From Fagopyrum homotropicum (lineage: Eukaryota > Streptophyta > Magnoliopsida > Caryophyllales > Polygonaceae), in assembly GCA_033239125.1 (NCBI GenBank), contig BSWB01000001.1, positions 40,831,501-40,895,500 on the forward strand: DNA of 64,000 nt, given 5' to 3'. This document shows, in pieces, positions 9,898-21,217 of this stretch (positions are counted from its first letter, which is position 1; every line of letters begins with the position of its first letter). The position numbers were made by a program, and so were the translations under genes. The notes below the pieces were generated by a model. The model made no database searches and was not told the origin of the DNA. It saw only the letters and a list, made by a program, of their open reading frames with translations.

Positions 9898-12484
9898 CGT
9901 TGCAAAACCCAAACGGCATCCTCCTATACGCAAACGTTCCCCACGGATACGTGAATGTGGTCTTCTCTTGATCGTCCGGATGTATCGGGATCTGAAAGAA
10001 ACCACTATAACCGTCAAGATAGCAAAAGTGTGAGTGTTGTGCTAACCTCTCAAGCATTTGATCGATGAAGGGTAGTGGGAAGTGATCCTTCCTCGTTGCA
10101 TTGTTTAGCTTCCGGTAATCTATACACATCCTCCATCCAGTTACGGTTCGTGTGGGAATGAGTTCATTGTTTTTATTGGTGATGACCGTCATTCCTCCCT
10201 TCTTGGGAACCACCTGTACGGGACTCACCCACTTGCTATCGAAGATAGGGTAGATGATACCTGCATCAAGTAGTTTAAGAATTTCCTTCTTGACAACCTC
10301 CTTCATGGTCGGATTTAACCGCCTTTGAGGTTGTCTCGAAGTTCTAAAGTCTTCTTCCATTAGGATCTTATGCATGCATAGTGAAGGTTTGATTCCTACT
10401 AGATCCTCTATAGTATACCCTAACGCTTTCCTATGTTTCTTAAGAACAACCATGAGCTTACTATGTTCATCAATACTCAAATCGGAACTAACAATTACCG
10501 GAAAGGTAGAATTAGGTCCTAGAAATGCGTACCTTAGATGTGTAGGAAGTGGCTTCAATACCATCACTATAGGAGTCTCTAATGTCTCTTGAGGAGTATC
10601 CGATGCTTCCTTAGAAGTGTCTAAGGATGTAGAAGGTGCGGAAGAAGAGTCAAGAGAAGTGGTGGAGAAGATACAATCTCCTTCAGATTCACCCAAAATT
10701 ACGGCTCCCCTGTTCCCTCCACGGCCGTGGTTTTGGGTGTGGAAGTCAATTACGGTGCCTCTGTTTGTTCCACGGCCGTGGTTTTGGCCGTGTAACTTAC
10801 TGGAGTCCTCTAAATAGCTGATTACGGTCATGTTGGTAGATTCCACGGCCGTGGAATAGCACGACTGGCCGTGATTTCGTACGTTCTCTGACCCATCGTA
10901 GAGTTTCTCAAATTCTTCTTCATACACTTCTTTTTGCTTCTCTAAAGCTTCTATTTCTTCATTGCATTCCTCTTCTTCCCCTATACCCATAATGCTCATA
11001 GAAATAACTTTTTGTAAGGGGTCTTTGAAGAGAATCGAACTTACCTCCTCTTTAGATAGCTCTTCGTCATGGATGTTGAATATATCCTCATCGAGAATTG
11101 GTTCCTTCACCAAAATGGAGAGAACAAATTCTACCTTTTCTTCTCCTATGTCGAAGGCGAGTCTAGCATTCTTGCAATCAACTATACAACCGGATGTTGC
11201 AAGAAAAGGTCTTCCGAGTATGATCGGGACCGAACTATCTGCAGGAATGTCAAGCACAACAAAATCTATAGGAACATAGAACTTACCAAGCTTGACTGGG
11301 ACGTCTTCAACTATACCGACGGGACGAGTTATAGATCGATCCGCCATGTACAACGTCATCTTCACCGGCTTAGGTTCGCCTAAACCGATCTTCCTGCATA
11401 AGGCAAGCGGAATGATGCTCACGCTTGCTCCTAAATCACATAATGCATCATATGTGACATCTCCCACTCCTATGGGAATACAAAATGACCCCGGATCCTT
11501 CAGCTTTGGGGGCATCTTCTCTTTCATTGTCTTGATGAGATCCGATGAATCCGAACTCATCTTAACCTCTCCAAAATCCTCTAATTTTCTTTTGTTAGAG
11601 AGGATCTCTTTTAGGAACTTTCCATAAGCTGGCATACCTACAATTGCATCAAAGAAAGGTATATTAATATGTAGTTTGCTCATGAGTTCAATAAACTTAC
11701 CGAATTGCTTGTCTAGACGCGCTCTTGCTCTAGATTGCGGGAATGGTAGGGGAGGTTTGAAAGCTGGAGGAGGGACGTAGACATCTTCCTTCTCCTTCCC
11801 CTTTTCTTTCTCCTTTTCGGCGGGGATTTCTACAAACTTAGGTTGCGGGTCGATGGTTGTTGCTCCGCTCCTAGTGGTGATTGCCATCACCCTTCCCTTT
11901 GGGTTATCCTCCGTCTTTCCTGGAAGCTTTCCTTGATTCCTAGGAACTTCTTCAGCTTGACTAAACATTTGGTTTTCTAAAATCTTTTGGGCTTTATCAA
12001 CCTTAGTAATGTGGTCATCGACCTTAATGATGCGAGTCTCCAATCCTTGAAGCTTTCCCAAGATTGTTTCCAACATGGGATCGGACTTCTCTTTCCCCGA
12101 AGTGCTTCCGCTATTAGATGCTTGTTCTTGGCTTTTCAAGGGAATGGAAGAAGAAGAAGGTGGAGTTAGTGAATTTCCTGAATTGGGATAAGAATTACCG
12201 GGATTGTGTTGTTGGTTGGACCGCCAATTGTTGTTGTTTGAACCCCTATTGTTGTTCCAGTCGTTATTCCGGTTGTTGTTGTTGTTGTTCCAATTGTTCC
12301 GGTTGTTGTTCCGGTTGTTGCGATTTGTATTCTCATTCCCATTGTGGTTATTTTTGTTTCCTAAATAACCCACATCTTGTCCCTTTTGCTTTGGGAAATT
12401 TGTTTTAATGGCTTCCTTCAATTCTTTAATCTCGGTATTGAGAGAAAAGATTTGAGTTTGAGCGACTTGTGATAATTTTGCTCC
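9898..12484 (-). pseudogene. Element B gag end, protease and truncated RT
   Basis: In frame with the capsid part but separated from it by the stop at 12485-12487. It begins with a Gag tail with a long Asn/Arg/Trp-rich stretch (12190-12370), then protease with D-L-G-A, the variable linker with HGRG repeats encoded by the CCACGGCCGTGG palindrome, and RT up to the palm motifs before the catalytic F-x-D-D, which is missing because element A interrupts the gene at 9898. No stop occurs in the 2.5 kb. Confidence 0.9.
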
Positions 12485-13126
12485 TTACTCCACTTGATTT
12501 GCTTCTACTTTCCGGTGAGAATACTTTTTTATGACTAAGGCTTGTTTCTCAATGAAGTCCCAAGCGTCATCTTCCCTCATGTCCATGAATGTACCACAAG
12601 AAAGGGATTGGAGCTTGAATTGTGTTTCCACATCCAGCCCCTTATAGTATATCTTCAATAAACCCAACTTTGAAATGCTATGGTGCGGGCAATCTAATAA
12701 TAAGTCCTGAAATCTTTCCCAAGATTGAAACAAACTTTTGTTAGATCTCATAGAAAACGCATTAATCTTACCTCTCAACTCCGCCGTCTTGGATGGCGGA
12801 AAGAATTTGGTGAGGAATTCCGTGGAAAGATCCTCCCATGTGTTAAGTCTCCCATTTGGAAGAGCTTGATACCAAGATAAAGCCTTCCCTTTCAAAGAGA
12901 AGAAGAATGGCTTGATCTTGTAGTTGTTAGTGGTTGCATTCTTTGGCTTCATTATCTCCATCATGAACTCAAAATTTTGTAAATGTTGATGTGGAGATTC
13001 AGCACTCGTTCCTCCAAACTGGTTTTGGCGAACGATGGTAATAACTTGTGGGTTGAAGCTAAACCCTTGCATATCATCAGCATCAAAGTTCACACCTAAG
13101 CGGCGTGGTTGCTGAATGGGATCCAT
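12485..13126 (-). pseudogene. Element B Gag capsid region
   Basis: Typical retrotransposon Gag core: MDPIQQPRRLG start, then FFFSLKGKALSWYQALP, W-E-D-L-S-T-E-F-L-T-K-F-F and FQSWERFQDLLLDCPHH, the last two being the usual landmarks of plant gypsy capsid. A TAA stop (12485-12487) interrupts the frame, which then continues into the Asn-rich tail; element C has sense codons here. Role in the family: particle formation and RNA packaging. Confidence 0.9.
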
Positions 13127-13129
13127 CCT

Positions 13130-13608
13130 TTGGCCAAGAGTCCTCGGCTCTCCATCTACACGACCAGCTCTCCATCTACACGACCAGCTCTCGCATTCCC
13201 AGCTAGAACACGACGATTGGCGGCTGCCCTTGGAGCAAATGGGTTCGCATTGATCGTCGGATCAATGTCTTCTAGTGGTGGCATGGAAGAGTCGCTATCC
13301 TCGTCGGATGAATGGGCTCTAACCGATCTTGACGATTTCCTGCTCTTCTTCTTCTTAAGATCGCTTAATTCCACCCTCATTTGAAATATCATATCCGTTA
13401 GATCATCAACTTTCGATTGATGACGCTCCGATTCCTCCTTGCGAGTCCTCTCGCTCCATCTAAGTTGAGCTTCGGATTCTGCTAACTCCGTTTGGTAATC
13501 TCGCTCTCTTTCTTCGGCCATCTTTCTTTCCTTGAGCTTCTTCCTCAAAGTCTTCTCAAGTTCTTGATCAAGAGGTAAGAGGTCCGTGTTGTTCCTAGAC
13601 CTGCGCAT
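13130..13608 (-). pseudogene. Element B Gag N-terminal coiled-coil region
   Basis: Likely start at ATG 13606-13608 (MRRSRNNTDLL), about 100 bases from the primer site and preceded by a TTTGCAG acceptor-like site that element C shares. The region is charged and heptad-like (KLKERKMAEERERDYQ), then Lys/Ser/Asp-rich. A 20-bp unit (CTCTCCATCTACACGACCAG on the plus strand) is present twice in tandem at about 13148-13187; because 20 is not a multiple of three this shifts the frame and detaches it from the capsid part. Confidence 0.82.
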
Positions 13609-13710
13609 ATACCTAAAGTAACCTGCAAATATCACTCACAAGAGATATCAAATAACAAGAGCTAAGCTCCCAAGCTTGACAACCGATAACCGAATTCGGC
13701 CTAAACCAAA

Positions 13711-13728
13711 TCCCCGGCAACGGCGCCA
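13711..13728 (-). other. Primer binding site of element B (tRNA-Asp type)
   Basis: On the minus strand TGGCGCCGTTGCCGGGGA, which matches the tRNA-Asp-type site known in Athila elements. It lies 6 bases inside the LTR end (13735). Element C keeps it with one change in the second base (57037-57054). Confidence 0.88.
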
Positions 13729-14824
13729 AAAACTTGTTCGCCACTTAGCGTGCGTGCAAATAAGCGTTAAATTTATAAAACTAGAATCAAGCAAGTGAAC
13801 CCGCAGTGTACGGATCGACGTAGTTAAGCAAGAATTCCAGAGTATCAAACACAGGGATTTTGGGGGTTAAATCCAGTTATAAATCGTCAAGCAAGTAAAT
13901 GTATGAGCTTTGCAAATATATTGGAAAAACAGCAATCCTAAAGATCCAGGTATCTAATTGTGGCAATCGATTCAAGATATACTAAAGAACTAAGGACAGA
14001 GTTAAGAGTTGCAAAGGTATGCTAAGGTAAAGCAATATACGGTGAAGTTCCAAGGCTTTATATGACTTATCTAAAGATACTCTCTATAAAGGTTGTTGAG
14101 GCTTCAGTATAGGAAGGATCTAAAGACAAGAATTAATATCAAATACCCAAACTTGTAACCCAAGGATCAAGACAAACTAAACCGATTAAGGTTGTGACAC
14201 TCGAAATCGAAGTAGAGCTTGTTGAGGCTCTCTGCTACCTAGAAAAGGGTAAACCTAGACTTGATTAAAGCTAATCTTTAACCTTGGATCAAAGTAAAAG
14301 CAAAGTTCGTAAACTAGGGTAAATTACGGGTGGATCTTGAGTTCCACGGCCGTGGAACCTCAAGAACAGGCCGTGATTCTGGCTCGTCGGCGAAATCTCT
14401 CTAACTCTCAGGGTCCAATCTGTTTACGATCGATCTATCATCATCTAAGCCACAACTATCAACCCTTCACCTTAGAATTGCTAAAGGGTTTTAGCCAATA
14501 ATAGTCATTATGATATCAAATTCAAGATTAAGAAGAATGAAAGATGAAAACCTTCAATAAACTTCAAATCAATCTCAAATCCACAAACAAGAGTATAATG
14601 TATATCAGATTTGGAATAACACAAACCAATCACAATCCTTGATAAGAACGAAGAGCGGGATATCAATCCGTCTTCTAATCAAACCTAAGGACAAAGCGCA
14701 ACTTCCAAATCTTCAAGCCTTTGCAAATCTCCGTTGCAAAATGGCAATCTCCGCACGTCCAACTGAAACCCTAGGCACGTGCAAGCAAGCGTAAGCGAAG
14801 GTGCCGAAATCTCCCTCCTTCATT

Positions 14825-14833
14825 CCTTTTATA
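14825..14833 (-). promoter_or_regulatory. LTR TATA box, element B
   Basis: TATAAAAGG on the minus strand, preceded by CCC as in the element A LTR (CCCTATAAAA). Confidence 0.65.
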
Positions 14834-14904
14834 GGGAAAGATAGAATAAGTGTCCGGCCCATGTGCGTAGACAATGTGTCTATATTTTATTCGTCAAAAG
14901 ATTG

Positions 14905-15090
14905 CCTAAATCACGGTTTTATGGAATTCCACGCCCGTGGTTTAGAGCGTGGAATTGGATTACGGTTCTTCACAACTTCCACGACCGTACTTTATACCGT
15001 GTAACTCTCTGGAATGCTCCACGCTCATGTTGCCAAGTTCCACGGCCGTGGTTTAGAGCGTGGACTTCATTACGGCCGTATTTTAGAGCG
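14905..15090 (-). promoter_or_regulatory. Palindrome array in the LTR promoter of element B
   Basis: Exact CCACGGCCGTGG at 15040-15051, variant CCACGCCCGTGG at 14929-14940, and half sites joined by GTTTAGAGCGTGG linkers. It lies 70-260 bases upstream (minus strand) of TATAAAAGG at 14825-14833, as in element A. Confidence 0.55.
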
Positions 15091-15398
15091 TGGAAGCATA
15101 GGTTGCACGTAATTCCCTTTGTTTCGTGCCATTCCTCATCCTAGCATCTTCCTTGGCTTCTTTGTGGTGTCCTCAATCCTTGGATGTGCTCAATCCATCT
15201 CCATCCTCTCTTAATTCGTTCGGTTTTAGCTCTTATTCGCCTACAATCAACACAAAGCTTATGTAGACCTCTATATCGACAATATAGACAAACTAGCTCA
15301 TAATTGCTTCAATTTTTTATCAATGAACACTATAATGGATGAAAAACATCTAGAAAACGTGCCTAAAATATCACAATATTTCATGCTAACAATATGCC

Positions 15399-15871
15399 TA
15401 GGGTAAGCAAAAATATCCGATCCGACTAATCCGGTTCGCTAATATGAAGATTTGAGCCCGAAAATATCCGACAATTGGTGGTCCGAGTCCTATCCGGACA
15501 TTTTTTTCGGATCATCGGATCGGATACGGATCGAAGTTTGGAGGAAACAGTCGGATTGGATCGGGTATATCCGACTATTATAAGACTAAATACTCGTGCT
15601 TTGCAAATTTGAAATAAGACGAATAGTCTAACAATCATTGTTTGCTCATGAGAGAACATGTATGTATTTTGCTCAAGCTTTGTTTATTACTATGGAAAGG
15701 ACAAATGTTAAAGTGTGCTATCTATCTATTGAATTTTTGGGATTTATTAAACCTAGTGTGATATGCAATGCAGCTAATAATACACAATCACAATTCTCTT
15801 TTCAATGGAGAATTACTTTGACATTTGGAGAATTGGGTCCAGGTCCGGTATGGAGCGGATGAACAGTTCTA
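15399..15871. mobile_element. Degenerate hAT-like MITE
   Basis: The left edge TAGGGTAAGCAAAAATATCC and the right edge (as reverse complement) TAGAACTGTTCATCCG match the usual ends of plant hAT MITEs, and the first 200 bases hold repeated CCGATCCGA/CGGATCGG subterminal motifs. No convincing 8-bp duplication flanks it, so the borders are approximate and it could be two fused remnants. Confidence 0.45.
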
Positions 15872-16279
15872 GCCATGACCGCCCTCACAGTTGCCTATCA
15901 AATACAACTACTCTCTCCCAACACTATTCACATCCTCTTCCATGTTAGCTGATGAGAGTTTTGCCCTAATCCGAATCCTTTATCACTTTAGATGGTAACA
16001 TTTTCAAGAGAGGAAATGATGGTACAAAAAAAATCCTTGTCAATTGGAAGAAATCAATGTGTAGTAGTGTAACCTGGGTTTTCTACTCTGTTTCGATCCT
16101 TGAGAACAATAATGCACTTGGAAGGACAATATTGGTGTAGAATGATGATGCAAACTACATTTTAATGCACAAATCACTCCAATCATCTTCCCCTCTTGAA
16201 TTCTATCCAATTCATCTGGTTTCGTTTGATTTTGGAGATTGAAACCCTAATATGAGTTCATCGTAAGTTGAATATTAAA
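15872..16279. other. Intergenic, no gene recognised
   Basis: I see no long frame, repeat or recognisable fragment here. It is the left flank of the copia element E insertion. Confidence 0.5.
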
Positions 16280-17208
16280 TGTGATATTTGTTATCATGTA
16301 TATACGTGTTATTATCGATATTAAGAAGATCGACGCAAAAAATTTTTACTTAGTTTGGGCATAAACCCTACATCTGTGGAACCTCAAGAGGGGAGATTCG
16401 GTCCCTGTATTTACTAAGCATTCAAGATGATTACAACATATGTGGTTACATGTTTGCGCGCAAGATCATCTTGGAAACAACCTAAACCTAGAACGGAAAC
16501 AAGAACAAGATAAAGCAAGAAGAACAAGGTATCGAAATAGCCCCTACAAGGCTAAGCCAAGCTTCGATCAAAGATTTGCTATCTTCAATCTGAAGATCTT
16601 CGTTTGGAGAGATATGGGATGAGGATGAACGTCTCAACCCTGGCGCAACCACCTCCGACTTATCTTCTCTCAATCGCTCTCTCTCTTTTGAATCAGAAAA
16701 AACCCTAGTTATCTTCTTATTAAGCGGCAACTTTTCCGTTAGGATTAGGTGAGGTATATTGAAGTTGCTTATATAGTATCCCCTTCAAAGCCAAACGATT
16801 CGTTTCACTTAAGTGAACCAGACCATCTTGCACTCGGAGATAGCACGCCTATCTTGAACCCGCTTCATCGTACAACACAGGATCCACACGTTGTCCTCAT
16901 AATAAAACCACGGCCAATACCAAGTGACTAAAGTTGCATATCAAACACAAAACTGACCCAACCATACTTCCTATATATTATTTTAGGTTCCTTAATACAA
17001 GCTATAGCATCTAATGTAACTGATCTATCAAGACTAAGTGATCACTCACATTACCCAGCAACAAGAGTAACATTAGCCACCTATAACAAGTGATAAGCAT
17101 CCCAACTAATACACTAGACTTAGGTTTCTATTACAAGCTAATACATATGCGTGCACTTTAGTAACCACACCTATATTACATAGTATTGCATGAATCATAA
17201 AGCTAACA
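16280..17208 (-). repeat. 3' LTR of copia element E (929 bp)
   Basis: Plus-strand ends TGTGATATTTG and AGCTAACA, i.e. TGTTAGCT...ATCACA on the minus strand. The partner at 32951-33882 is colinear over its whole length. Confidence 0.9.
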
Positions 17209-17223
17209 ATTGCCCTCTTGATT
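17209..17223 (-). other. Polypurine tract of element E
   Basis: Minus-strand AATCAAGAGGGCAAT directly abuts the 3' LTR start TGTTAGC, the normal place for plus-strand priming. Confidence 0.7.
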
Positions 17224-17303
17224 CATGTCAACAACATCATCTTGATCACTAGTAGCAATAAGAGAGGCTCTATTGTCCATCATCGGTTCAATGCCGGTTA
17301 TCC

Positions 17304-18133
17304 TTAGGGAACATCCCACAAGTGAAGGGAATTCCTGCAAAAGATAAACTTGTTAGCAAGGACAATTTTAGTTTCAAAATCAGCAGGATTAATATCACCT
17401 CTGATTTTCTTAACTTCAAAATGTTTCTTTTCTATCTCATCCATTAGAAAATGATATCTAAAATCTATGTCTTTTAATCTTTCATGATACATAGGGTCCT
17501 TACAGAGATAAAGAGAACTTTGACTATCTATATGCAAAACAGGAATGCACAAATTGTGTTGAATTTCAGTAAGCAATCCTTTCAACCAAATAGCTTCTTT
17601 AGAAGCTTCTACAACAACGATATATTCAGCTTCAGTAGATGATAGAGCTACAATAGATTGTTGTTGTTATTTCCAAGATATGCAGTTATCAGACAAGTGT
17701 AAGAGCTACAATAGATTGTTGTTGTGATTTCCAAGATATGCAGTTATCAGACCAAGTGTAATAAAAAGCATCAGTAGATTTCGTAGTGTCTTTATTACTA
17801 GTATAATCAAATTCAACATGTCCAAGAATATTGTAGTGAGGTGTGTTAATAAAAAACAAGACATAACTTTCTAGTTCCTTCAATATATCTGAAACAATAT
17901 TTCATAGCAATCCAATGTTCAGATCCAGAGTTAGGCATAAACCTACTCAAAACACTTATAGGAAAGGACAAATTAGGCCTGTTACACAACATAGAATACA
18001 TCACAGATCCAACGGCCACATCATAAGGAATACAAGACATCTTTTTCAACTCACTAGGAGAGCTATGGCATTTCTTCTTGGTAACATCTAGGTGCCCTCC
18101 TAAGGGCATAGGGGTAGGTTTAGATTCACTCAT
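17304..18133 (-). pseudogene. Copia RNase H and RT C-terminal fragments (element E)
   Basis: Minus-strand frames give the RT connection (LNM-SESKPTPMPLGGHL, then VGSVMYSMLCNRPNLSFPISVLSRFM) and RNase H (YYTWSDNCISWKSQQQSIVALT; KDPMYHERLKDIDFRYHFLMD; INPADFETK), all landmarks of copia pol. The frame is broken several times, once by a 59-bp tandem duplication inside RNase H. Confidence 0.88.
17643..17760. repeat. 59-bp tandem duplication in copia RNase H
   Basis: AGAGCTACAATAGATTGTTG starts at 17643 and again at 17702; the two units differ at very few positions and both end CAAGTGTA. The duplication disrupts the RNase H frame. Confidence 0.85.
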
Positions 18134-19057
18134 GTTAAATTTATCTAGGACTTTCTATAAGTAATCATACTGAGAAAGCCACACTTTCTTCTTAACCCTA
18201 TTCCTTATCATCTGTATACCAAAGATTTTCTAAGTTGGGCCAAGATCTTTCATATCAAAATGCATTTTAAGGTCTCTTTTAACAACACTGATGACAATTT
18301 TAGATTTACATATAATCAGAATATCATCAACATATAAAAGAACATAAAAAGCATTTGAAGTAGAAAGATTCTTGAAATACAAACACTAATCATATTTTCT
18401 TCCCATGAAGCCCAGATTTTTCATACAGATGTCAAACTTAATGTTCCATAGCCTAGGGGACTGCTTTAAACCATAAATTTATTTTTTAAGCAAGCAAACA
18501 TGTTCAAGTTTATTTTTATCTATAAACCCTTTTGGTTAACTCATATAAATGGTTTCATTCAAGTCACGATGCAAGAAAGTAGTTTTAACATCCATTTGTT
18601 CAATATCCCAGTCATATATAGTAGTCATAGCAAGTAGTAATTTCAAAGTTTTATACTTAATCACATGATCAAAGATATTTGTGTAATCTATTCCTTCTCT
18701 CTGAGTAAAGCCTTTGGCAACAAGCCTAGCTTTATACCTAGGAGCATCACTAGGTTTTATACCTTCTATTAACTTGTAGAGCCACCTACATTGAACTAGC
18801 TTAGCATTGTCTGGCCTAGGAACAAGAATCCAAGTTTTATAAGAACACATAGATTCAATCTCATCATTCATGGCTTGATTCCAAGTTCTTGCATTAGGAC
18901 ATTTGACACCTTGTTCATATGTGTCAGGAGTATAGAAATTATCAATGGCATTTCCAGTTAAGAAGGCACGTTCAACTATATTTATCTCATCAATCAATAT
19001 GATATACTCAACATTATTAACATATTTCTTATCAGGAATTTTAAGCCATGGGGCCAT
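18134..19057 (-). pseudogene. Copia reverse transcriptase (element E)
   Basis: The N-terminal part (18536-19057) has W-N-Q-A-M-N-D-E-I, T-W-I-L-V-P-R-P, the R-Y-K-A-R-L-V-A-K-G-F-T-Q motif and DWDIEQMDVKTTFLH. The catalytic Y-V-D-D is encoded at about 18324-18335 in a broken frame. Stops separate the pieces. Confidence 0.9.
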
Positions 19058-19211
19058 GTCCCTAGTTAAATGATAGTGATAATGAGAATCAAAATGATTT
19101 GGGTCTTCATGTCTATTACTTGACTTGAGTTATTTCCACACTGTGGGCACTAGTACCCGAATCATCTTGATTCCCATTATTACTGCCATTACTAGATTCA
19201 GGATTAGTCAA

Positions 19212-19776
19212 TTACTTATTATTTGGTTCATTATTTTCCTCCCCTAATTGTTGAGTGTTATCATCATTGATATCATCCACGGGATGTACAATGTTCCTAT
19301 CATCCCCAGTGTTATCTAACTGAGTGGTATTTATATTACTGGAATTTTCAGGTTGGTAATAACCAATGTCAAATTCTTCTTCATCTTGATTTATGTGAGG
19401 TTGGTCATTATGATTGTAGAAGTTTCTAGTTGTACTAGGAATATCATATTCATTATTTTCATCTGAACTAGGGCTCACAACATTGTCAGGTTTAGATTTA
19501 AAATGAAATTCTTCTTCATTGAAGGTCATACTTCTAGATGCAGTGACTTTATATCCATGAGGCTGAATAAGCAAAAGCTTAAATCCCTTAACCCCCTCAA
19601 GGTACCCTAACATAACAACTTTTACGGCTCTAAGGTTTAATTTTCCTTGAGAGATTTGTGAATAGGTTGTGCAACCAAAAGGCTTCAAGTGAGCTAGGTT
19701 GGGTTTCTTACCAGTTCACATCTCCTAGGAAATCTTAAAGTCAATAACAGAGGATGGGGATATATTTATGAGGTAA
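19212..19776 (-). pseudogene. Copia integrase C-terminal part (element E)
   Basis: Contains the copia integrase tail T-G-K-K-P-N-L-A-H-L-K-P-F-G-C followed by KVVMLGYLEGVKGFKLL and a long Asp/Asn-rich linker toward RT. One Trp codon just upstream is now TGA (about 19725). The coding sequence runs to the target duplication at 19777 and resumes at 21213. Confidence 0.87.
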
Positions 19777-19781
19777 GTAGC

Positions 19782-21212
19782 TAAAGAACAAAATAGGTGA
19801 ATAATTAGGATATAAATACTCGAGAAGGGGGGTTGAATAGAGTATGGAAACTTTTTGTAATATCGTGTATCAAGGCTTAGAAACTAATCTCAAGGCCTTG
19901 AAGTCGATCTATGCGCTTTGTGGTAAAACTGGTTTTCAAGGCTTTGAAAGGAATTTCAAGGCCTTGACATCGAAACCTGCAAAATCACGTTAGTCACAAT
20001 TTAAGCGATAGAAAGTGCGGAATAGAAAGGATCGACACAACGATTTGGTTACAAAGTTCGGCCCTAACAGCCTACTCTCCGCCTAGGGTTTCAGGCCCTA
20101 GGATTCTAAATATCTATTATCTGCTCAAAGAGTCTTGGATACAACCTAGAAGAAATCCCCTTCTTCTCTCATTGTAGCCTCAATTCTACGATCTAGTCAA
20201 CTCTAACCTAGCAATAATAGCTCTAGTGTATAACACTCTCTGGATATGTCAATGTAGCTCTAGTGTTTATCTCACTCTAAGGATGTATACGTTCGAAAGA
20301 GGAAGATAAACTTTTGAACAAATGAAGATTTTTGATCGTTTGAAGACTTGGTTCTTTCCCGTGTAAGCTTGTTGTAGTTCTCTTCAGTCGCCATCTTCAT
20401 TTGTAGTCTTCTATGGAGAATTTATTAGCCATTGTAAGATAGCCGTTGTAACGTTCTTCTTTCTCCATGGAAAACGGTGTTTGGTTGAGGTGAAGTAGCC
20501 GTTGTAAGATCTTCTATATTCTCTCTTCTACTTCCTCTCTTTGTCGCACGTTGAGAATCTTTATCTTCGTGATCTTTTTCTTGCTTTGGAAATGCCATTG
20601 AAGATCTTTGTCGTTGAAGTCCTTTGTTTGAGCTTCGAGATCTTCCAAGCCGTTGAAGACTTCTCTCTTGAGAGCCTTTGAAGATTTTCCTTAGATATGA
20701 GATCTTCATGCGTAGAATTCGTTTGGAAGATCTTCCTTTATCCTTTTGCATCTTTGGTTAAGATCTTTGTGAGATCTTTTTGTTGTGGCCAAGATCTTCT
20801 CTTTATAACCGTTTGAACATCTTCTTGTTGGCGGGCCAAGATCTTCTCCTTGAGAATCTTCTCAAATCTTCTTTTTATCCTTTGGAAGAGATCTTCGTTT
20901 TGGTTGTTGAGATATTCGAATCTTGTATTTGAAAACCCTTAGCCGAATCTACCTTTGTAATGTTTTCAAGGCTTCCGTGTTTGTCCTTTGTAATACATTT
21001 CAAGGTCTCCGTGCTCGTCATTTGTAATGTGTTTCAAGGCCTGCGTTCTTCCTTTGAAATGATTTCCAAGGCTTGCACACATTTAACAAACACAAACCAA
21101 AACATGCAATTTAGAAATACAATCAATATTTGTTAGTTTATAAAACCGCATATATAAATGTTAAGTCTTCCATCAACCACATAGATAATTCATAATTAAG
21201 GTGGAGTTATCA
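19782..21212 (-). repeat. Solo LTR inserted in the copia integrase gene
   Basis: A 1431-bp insert flanked by GTAGC on both sides (19777-19781 and 21213-21217); the integrase reading resumes exactly across one copy. On the minus strand it starts TGATAACTCCACC and ends GTTCTTTA (CA changed to TA). No coding capacity and no internal domain, so solo LTR is the best reading. It carries two perfect TCAAGGCCTTGA palindromes (19890-19901, 19956-19967) and a cluster of GAAGATCTTC-like sequences at about 20320-20920. Family not identified. Confidence 0.78.
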
Positions 21213-21217
21213 GTAGC

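Larger units (their letters stand above)
9898..15391 (-). mobile_element. Athila-like retrotransposon B, 5' part, split by element A
   Basis: Read on the minus strand: 5' LTR (15391 down to 13735), primer site, gag, protease and the first part of RT, ending abruptly at 9898 in the RT codons for M-P-F-G-F-C-N. The abrupt end coincides with the CA end of element A's LTR, so the missing RT-to-3' LTR part should lie left of A's 5' LTR, outside the window. The same family as A by sequence throughout. Confidence 0.9.
13735..15391 (-). repeat. 5' LTR of element B (1657 bp)
   Basis: On the minus strand it starts TGTTAGCATGAAATATTG and ends GGCGAACA. Contains palindromes CCACGGCCGTGG at 14344-14355 and 15040-15051, variants at 14929-14940 and 15071, and a TATA box. 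Close relative of element A's LTR with indels (1657 against 1762 bp). Confidence 0.92.

Noticed and set aside
12190..12400. Asn-rich tract in Gag read as a possible prion-like or low-complexity host protein
   Set aside because: It is the Gag tail shared by elements B and C in the same place and frame; not a separate gene.
13609..13848. Frame of 66 codons over the primer site and LTR end of element B
   Set aside because: Overlaps the tRNA primer site and LTR terminus; chance frame.
15391..15879. 8-bp target duplication for the hAT-like remnant at 15399-15871
   Set aside because: AATATGCC on the left and GCCATGAC on the right do not match; borders left as approximate.
20425..20751. 108-codon Lys/Arg/Ser-rich frame in the solo LTR
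   Set aside because: Generated by the repeated GAAGATCTTC sequence; no homology, no start context, lies in an LTR.
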